Notes under the pieces: model-generated | Seen by the model: the letters and a program-made list of their open reading frames with translations, nothing else | Databases searched by the model: none | Told to the model about the DNA's origin: nothing | Program-made: the position numbers and the translations under genes | Shown: positions 34,318 through 37,740 of the stretch, piece after piece | Numbering within the stretch: the stretch's first letter is position 1 | Layout of the letters: every line of letters starts with the position of its first letter | DNA from: Burkholderiales bacterium RIFCSPLOWO2_12_FULL_65_40 | GTDB taxonomy: Bacteria; Pseudomonadota; Gammaproteobacteria; Burkholderiales; Burkholderiaceae_C | Reading direction: 5' to 3' | DNA length: 37,740 bases | Assembly (NCBI GenBank): GCA_001770955.1 | Contig: MESL01000053.1 | Location: 1 to 37,740, forward strand

Positions 34318-35390
34318 TTCAGTCGATCTGATTTCTGGAACGATTTCTGCCGCTTGAACATGCCCTTGCGGTAGAACGGAAAGAGCTGCAGGTAGGCGCG
34401 AATCTTGAGCCAGCGGCCATACAGGCCCATGGGCTCGAACAGCACGAAACCAATCAGCACCAGGCCATATACGGCGGCCTGCAGGCCGGGCGCCTGGCCA
34501 ATGACGGCGGGCAGGTAGTCCTTCACCATGCTGATGGCCTGCGGCATGGTGATGAGGAAGATGGCACCGAGGAACACGCCATGCACCGAGCCCAGGCCGC
34601 CAATCACGATCATCAGCAGCAGGTCGATGGACTGCAGAATGTTGAACTGCTCGGGCGAGATGAACTGGAGCTTGTGCGCATACAGCGCGCCGGCAATGCC
34701 CGCCAGCGCCGCCGACAGCGCGAACGACAGGGTCTTGTAGCGCGCCAGGTGGATGCCCATGCTCTGCGCCGAGATCTCTGAATCGCGGATGGCCACAAAG
34801 GCCCGCCCGGTGGGCGCGCGCAGCAGATTGAGCAGGCCCAGCGTGGCGGCCACGGTGACGACCAGGCACAGAAAATAGAACGCCTCGCCGCTGGAAACCG
34901 TCCAGCCGAACATCGAGGGGGCCTTGATGTGCAGGCCCGCGTTGCCGCCCGTCACAGACTCCCAGCGCGCGAACACTTCTTCGATGATGAAGCCGAACGA
35001 CAGCGTGGCCATGCCCAGGTAGATGCCCTTGACGCGCAGCGCGGGCAGCCCCACCACCAGCCCCATGGCCGCCGAGAGCCCGGCGGCGCAGGCCAGCGCA
35101 ATGGGGAAGGGCCAGCCCGCGTTGGTGAGCACGGCCTGCGCATAGGCGCCCACGCCCAGAAAAGCCGCATGGCCCAGCGAGAACAGCCCGGTGAAGCCCG
35201 CCAGCAGCATCAGGCCCAGCCCGGCAATGGCATAGATGAGCACGAAGGTCAGCTGCGCCAGCCAGTACTCGGCAAACAGCCAGGGGGCGGCCAGCAGCAG
35301 CAACGCCAGCAGGCTGTACCAGAAGACATGGCCGGGGTGCTTGGCAAGACGGATGTCCTGCCGGTAGTCGGTTTTGAAGATGAAACGCAT
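34314..35390 (-). CDS. livM: Liv-type ABC transporter permease LivM
   Basis: A 358-residue inner-membrane permease with about nine or ten hydrophobic segments. LLAGFTGLFSLGHAAFLGVGAYAQA and VVGLPALRVKGIYLGMATLSFGFI are LivM hallmarks, and AIRDSEISAQSMGIHLARYKTLSFALSAALAGIAGALYAH contains the coupling loop. It is 15 bases from livH. The C-terminus ends in a basic segment (GMFKRQKSFQKSDRLK). It forms the channel with LivH. Confidence 0.94.
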   Translation of the reverse strand: MRFIFKTDYRQDIRLAKHPGHVFWYSLLALLLLAAPWLFAEYWLAQLTFVLIYAIAGLGLMLLAGFTGLFSLGHAAFLGVGAYAQAVLTNAGWPFPIALACAAGLSAAMGLVVGLPALRVKGIYLGMATLSFGFIIEEVFARWESVTGGNAGLHIKAPSMFGWTVSSGEAFYFLCLVVTVAATLGLLNLLRAPTGRAFVAIRDSEISAQSMGIHLARYKTLSFALSAALAGIAGALYAHKLQFISPEQFNILQSIDLLLMIVIGGLGSVHGVFLGAIFLITMPQAISMVKDYLPAVIGQAPGLQAAVYGLVLIGFVLFEPMGLYGRWLKIRAYLQLFPFYRKGMFKRQKSFQKSDRLK

Positions 35391-35405
35391 GGTGTGTGGG
35401 CCCCG

Positions 35406-36281
35406 TCAGACTTTCTTGCGGAGCTTTTCGCCGAACAGCCCGCTGGGCTTGACCATCAGCATGATCAGCACCACCACATAGGCGGCCACGTCCTTGAAAC
35501 CATCGGGCAGGTAAAAGCCCGAAAACGATTCGACCAGGCCGATCACCAGCCCGCCCACGATGGCCCCGGGCAGGCTGCTGAAGCCCCCCACCACGGCAGC
35601 CGGAAAGGCCTTGAGCCCGATGAACCCCATGTTGGCGTGCACGAAAGTGATGGGCGCCAGCAGCAGCCCGGCAATGGCGGCCACGGCGGCTGCCAACCCC
35701 CACACCAGGCCGTTGAGCCGCTGCACCGGAATGCCCATGTAGTAGGCCGCCAGCTGGTTTTGCGACGAGGCCTGCATGGCAATGCCCAGCTTGCTGTACT
35801 TGAACAGCACGAACAACAGGGCGCACAGCACGGCCGTGGCGGCAATGATCACGAACTGCTCGACGTTGATGACCAGGGTGCCCAGCGTCCAGATCTCGTC
35901 CTTGTAGGGCACGGGCAGCACATAGGTCTCGGTGCCGATGCCCGGAATCATGGTGATGAGCCCGCGCGCCGTGTAGCCCACGCCGATGGTCAGCATCACG
36001 ATGGAAAACGCCGGCTGGCCCAGGATGGGGCGGATGACGGCGCGCTCGAGCGCCATGCCAAACAGCGCCATGCCCGCGATGGCGCTGAGAATGGCCAGCC
36101 AGAACGGGAAACCCATCAGCGTCATGCATGCCAGGCCGCCAAAGGCGCCCAGCATCATGAGCTCGCCCTGGGCGAAGCTCACGGTTTCGGTGCCTTTGTA
36201 GATCAGCACGAACCCCAGCGCGATGAGGCCGTAGATGCAGCCTTGCGAAACCCCGCTGATCATCAACTGCAAGAATTGCAC
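35406..36281 (-). CDS. livH: Liv-type ABC transporter permease LivH
   Basis: A 291-residue inner-membrane permease with about eight hydrophobic segments. QFLQLMISGVSQGCIYGLIALGFVLIYKGTETVSFAQGELMMLGAF is the conserved start of LivH, so the GTG at 36281, with AAGGGGA seven bases upstream, is preferred over an ATG 51 bases earlier. VVGGFSSLPGAIVGGLVIGLVES near the C-terminus is typical. It is the first gene of livH-livM-livG-livF-synthetase-binding protein. Confidence 0.93.
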   Translation of the reverse strand: MQFLQLMISGVSQGCIYGLIALGFVLIYKGTETVSFAQGELMMLGAFGGLACMTLMGFPFWLAILSAIAGMALFGMALERAVIRPILGQPAFSIVMLTIGVGYTARGLITMIPGIGTETYVLPVPYKDEIWTLGTLVINVEQFVIIAATAVLCALLFVLFKYSKLGIAMQASSQNQLAAYYMGIPVQRLNGLVWGLAAAVAAIAGLLLAPITFVHANMGFIGLKAFPAAVVGGFSSLPGAIVGGLVIGLVESFSGFYLPDGFKDVAAYVVVLIMLMVKPSGLFGEKLRKKV

Positions 36282-36317
36282 GCCGTTGTCCCCTTGGTTT
36301 TTGGTGTGGTGTCCGGG

Positions 36318-36346
36318 TTTATAACGGCGCACCCCCTGCTTGTCGC
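36318..36346 (-). promoter_or_regulatory. Candidate sigma-70 promoter of the liv operon
   Basis: On the minus strand GCGACA (36346-36341) and TATAAA (36323-36318) are separated by 17 bases, near consensus for both hexamers. The start site would be near 36311, giving a 30-base leader to the livH GTG. It is a prediction from spacing and hexamers only. Confidence 0.45.
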
Positions 36347-36407
36347 TAAGGGTTTTCCGGCGAGGGTTTCCCGCAAGTGTCCCGCGCGGGACACCTTGGG
36401 CAGGGCG

Positions 36408-36776
36408 TCAGTCGAGCCCGAAGCGCTCGCGCAGGGCCGCGCCAAACGCGGCCGTGCCGCTGAGCGAGAGGGTCACGGTGTGCCGCGTCTGGCCGTCGGC
36501 GCCGGGGGCCACGGTGATGCGCCCGCTGGTCTCGTCGTAGTGCCACTGGTCGGGCGCTGCGCCCTCGTGCAGGGTCTGCAGATCGAAGTCCCATTCGCCG
36601 CCCTCATCGAGCGGCGCGCGCTGCCCGGCAAACGCGCGGTGGGCCCAGCACAGCACGTTTTCGAGTTCGGCGCGCAGCGCGGGCAGGTGCGCGGGCGTGA
36701 CCGAGGCCATGGCGTCCCAGGTGCCGACGCCATCGTCGTCTTCGCTGTAGTCAAAATCGAGGTATTGCAGGGGCAT
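36408..36776 (-). CDS. Conserved-looking protein of unknown function, 122 residues
   Basis: A small acidic soluble protein starting MPLQYLDFDYSEDDDGVGTWDAM, rich in Trp, Asp and Glu, without signal peptide or membrane segment. I do not recognise a family. The start at 36776 was chosen over one 69 bases upstream because the extension (MRWWAGWRTL) is unlike the rest. Codon use and GC content match real genes here. It is upstream of livH on the same strand, but the 126-base gap holds a promoter; it is divergent from the ABC ATPase with 84 bases between. Confidence 0.65.
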   Translation of the reverse strand: MPLQYLDFDYSEDDDGVGTWDAMASVTPAHLPALRAELENVLCWAHRAFAGQRAPLDEGGEWDFDLQTLHEGAAPDQWHYDETSGRITVAPGADGQTRHTVTLSLSGTAAFGAALRERFGLD

Positions 36777-36860
36777 GGACAGTGCGGGACAGGGCAGGAA
36801 CGCTGCATTGTCCGGCAGAGTGCGCCACCCTGCCCACCATCGCATGCAAGGAGCAAAAAC

Positions 36861-37499
36861 ATGAATGAAGAAACCACCGTTCTACAAGTGCAGGGCCTGG
36901 GTTTCAGCCACCCCCAGCAGCCGGTGTTTGCCGGCTGGTCAGCCCGCGTGGGCCCGGGCACCACGCTGGTGCAGGGTGGCGAGAGCAGTGGCAAGACCAC
37001 GCTCTTGCGCCTGCTGGCCGGCGCCCTGGCGCCCGCGCAGGGCCAACTGGTGCTGAATGGCACGGCGCTGGCCCAGGCGCCCGAGGCCTACCGCCGCCAG
37101 GTGTTCTGGATGGACCCGCGCTCGGACGCCCTGGATGCGCTGACGGTGCGCGCTTGGCTGCAAACCCTGCCCGCGCAGCATGCCGCCTGGGACGCCGCAG
37201 CACTGGCCGCGCATGTGCAGGGCTGGGGGCTGGAAGAGCACCTGGACAAGGGCTTCTACATGCTCTCCACCGGCAGCAAGCGCAAGGTGCTGATGGCGGC
37301 GGCGCTGGCCTCCGGCGCGCCGCTCACATTGATCGACGAGCCCGTGGCCGGGCTGGACCATGGCTCGGTGCGCTACCTGTGCCAGGCGCTTGCCGCCACC
37401 AGCGCAGCGCGGCCCGGCCGGGCCATCGTGGTGGCGCACTACGAGCCTCTGGCAGGCGTGCCCTGGCGAGCGGTAATCGAGTTGCCGGAGCTGGGTTGA
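36861..37499 (+). CDS. Stand-alone ABC ATPase with atypical motifs
   Basis: A 212-residue single-domain ABC ATPase. Walker A is GGESSGKTT, Walker B LTLIDEPVAGLD and the switch His is in VVAHYEP. The signature is LSTGSKRKVLMAAAL rather than LSGGQ, as in CcmA-like exporters, and the Q-loop place reads VFWMDPRSDAL with no glutamine. The ATG at 36861 follows AAGGAG. No permease gene lies beside it, so its partner must be elsewhere or it has a non-transport role. The mixture of intact Walker motifs with altered signature and Q-loop is worth attention. Confidence 0.82.
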   Translation: MNEETTVLQVQGLGFSHPQQPVFAGWSARVGPGTTLVQGGESSGKTTLLRLLAGALAPAQGQLVLNGTALAQAPEAYRRQVFWMDPRSDALDALTVRAWLQTLPAQHAAWDAAALAAHVQGWGLEEHLDKGFYMLSTGSKRKVLMAAALASGAPLTLIDEPVAGLDHGSVRYLCQALAATSAARPGRAIVVAHYEPLAGVPWRAVIELPELG

Positions 37500-37740
37500 A
37501 CCTAGAGACGGCTTGATCGATGTGCGGAATCGGAGGCTGAGGCTGAGGGCGGTGAATACGTTGCTGAAGAATTTGGCGGGGCGGAGGGAGGGAGCGAGAA
37601 GGGGGTAAGCCGCAACCGTAGAAAAAGTCCCAGGTTGGCTGGCGCACATCGACCCTGAGCCGCCGTTGAGAAGCGCCACCCGGAAGCTGCCATTGATTTG
37701 CTGCCCGCTGGCTCACCGTCCCAAACATGCTTTTGGAAAT
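37500..37740. other. Right-edge region without a supported gene
   Basis: Short frames exist on the minus strand but their residues are Pro/Ser/Arg-rich low-quality strings with no ribosome site. A purine-rich stretch lies at about 37526-37605. A gene may start beyond the window. Nothing further can be supported. Confidence 0.4.

Noticed and set aside
33524..36129. N-terminal extension of the livG frame through livM and livH
   Set aside because: Upstream of 34317 it reads the LivM and LivH genes out of frame; LivG starts at its own ATG.
37502..37728. Minus-strand frames at the right edge
   Set aside because: Pro/Ser/Arg-rich low-quality strings in two overlapping frames, no ribosome site and no family match.

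Overview
The window reads as chromosomal DNA of a high-GC betaproteobacterium of the family Comamonadaceae, most like Acidovorax and its relatives. This rests on protein character (GlnA/NtrB/NtrC, ModABC-E, NnrS, Liv and TRAP transporters) and on two families of short dispersed palindromes that I associate with this group from memory. No database search was possible. Apart from an insertion-sequence remnant at the left edge, it looks like core chromosome with compact operons. No tRNA, rRNA, CRISPR array or prophage was seen.

Layout, left to right. 1-286: right end of an IS3-family element. 338-1159: a CinA/MoaB-type molybdopterin-binding-domain protein. 1324-6131: a nitrogen-control block, glnA, a small secreted DUF4124-like protein, glnL (ntrB) and glnG (ntrC). 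glnA has a clear sigma-54 promoter, and its best NtrC enhancer boxes lie inside the 3' end of the upstream cinA-like gene. 6348-7286: glycine-zipper plus DUF2383 protein. 7470-8246 (-): xthA. 8323-9036 (-): a Crp/Fnr/DNR-type regulator, divergent from a tightly coupled operon (9073-15137) of TonB receptor, periplasmic binding protein, permease, ATPase and NnrS. 15324-16457: membrane diguanylate cyclase.

16926-20027: molybdate operon modA-modB-modC-modE with a candidate ModE operator over the modA promoter and a large palindromic repeat between modA and modB. 20186-21513 (-): thyA-folA. 21673-23554 (-): DUF2069 protein and an FAD-linked D-2-hydroxyacid dehydrogenase. 23576-24823: YihY-family membrane protein. 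25024-27461 (-): TRAP permease pair dctQ-dctM without its binding protein. 27884-29575: acyl-CoA synthetase. 29655-36281 (-): livH-livM-livG-livF, a second acyl-CoA synthetase and a LivK-type binding protein. 36408-36776 (-): unknown protein. 36861-37499: stand-alone ABC ATPase.

How the genes may work together: ammonium assimilation (glnA/ntrBC), molybdate supply (modABC-E) and a DNR/NnrS-linked uptake operon fit a nitrogen-respiring or denitrifying lifestyle, although no nitrate, nitrite or NO reductase lies in the window. The liv/acyl-CoA synthetase block looks like uptake of a carboxylic acid coupled to CoA activation. The best candidate for an undescribed system is the regulator/TonB/ABC/NnrS locus at 8.3-15.1 kb, whose transported substrate cannot be read from the sequence.
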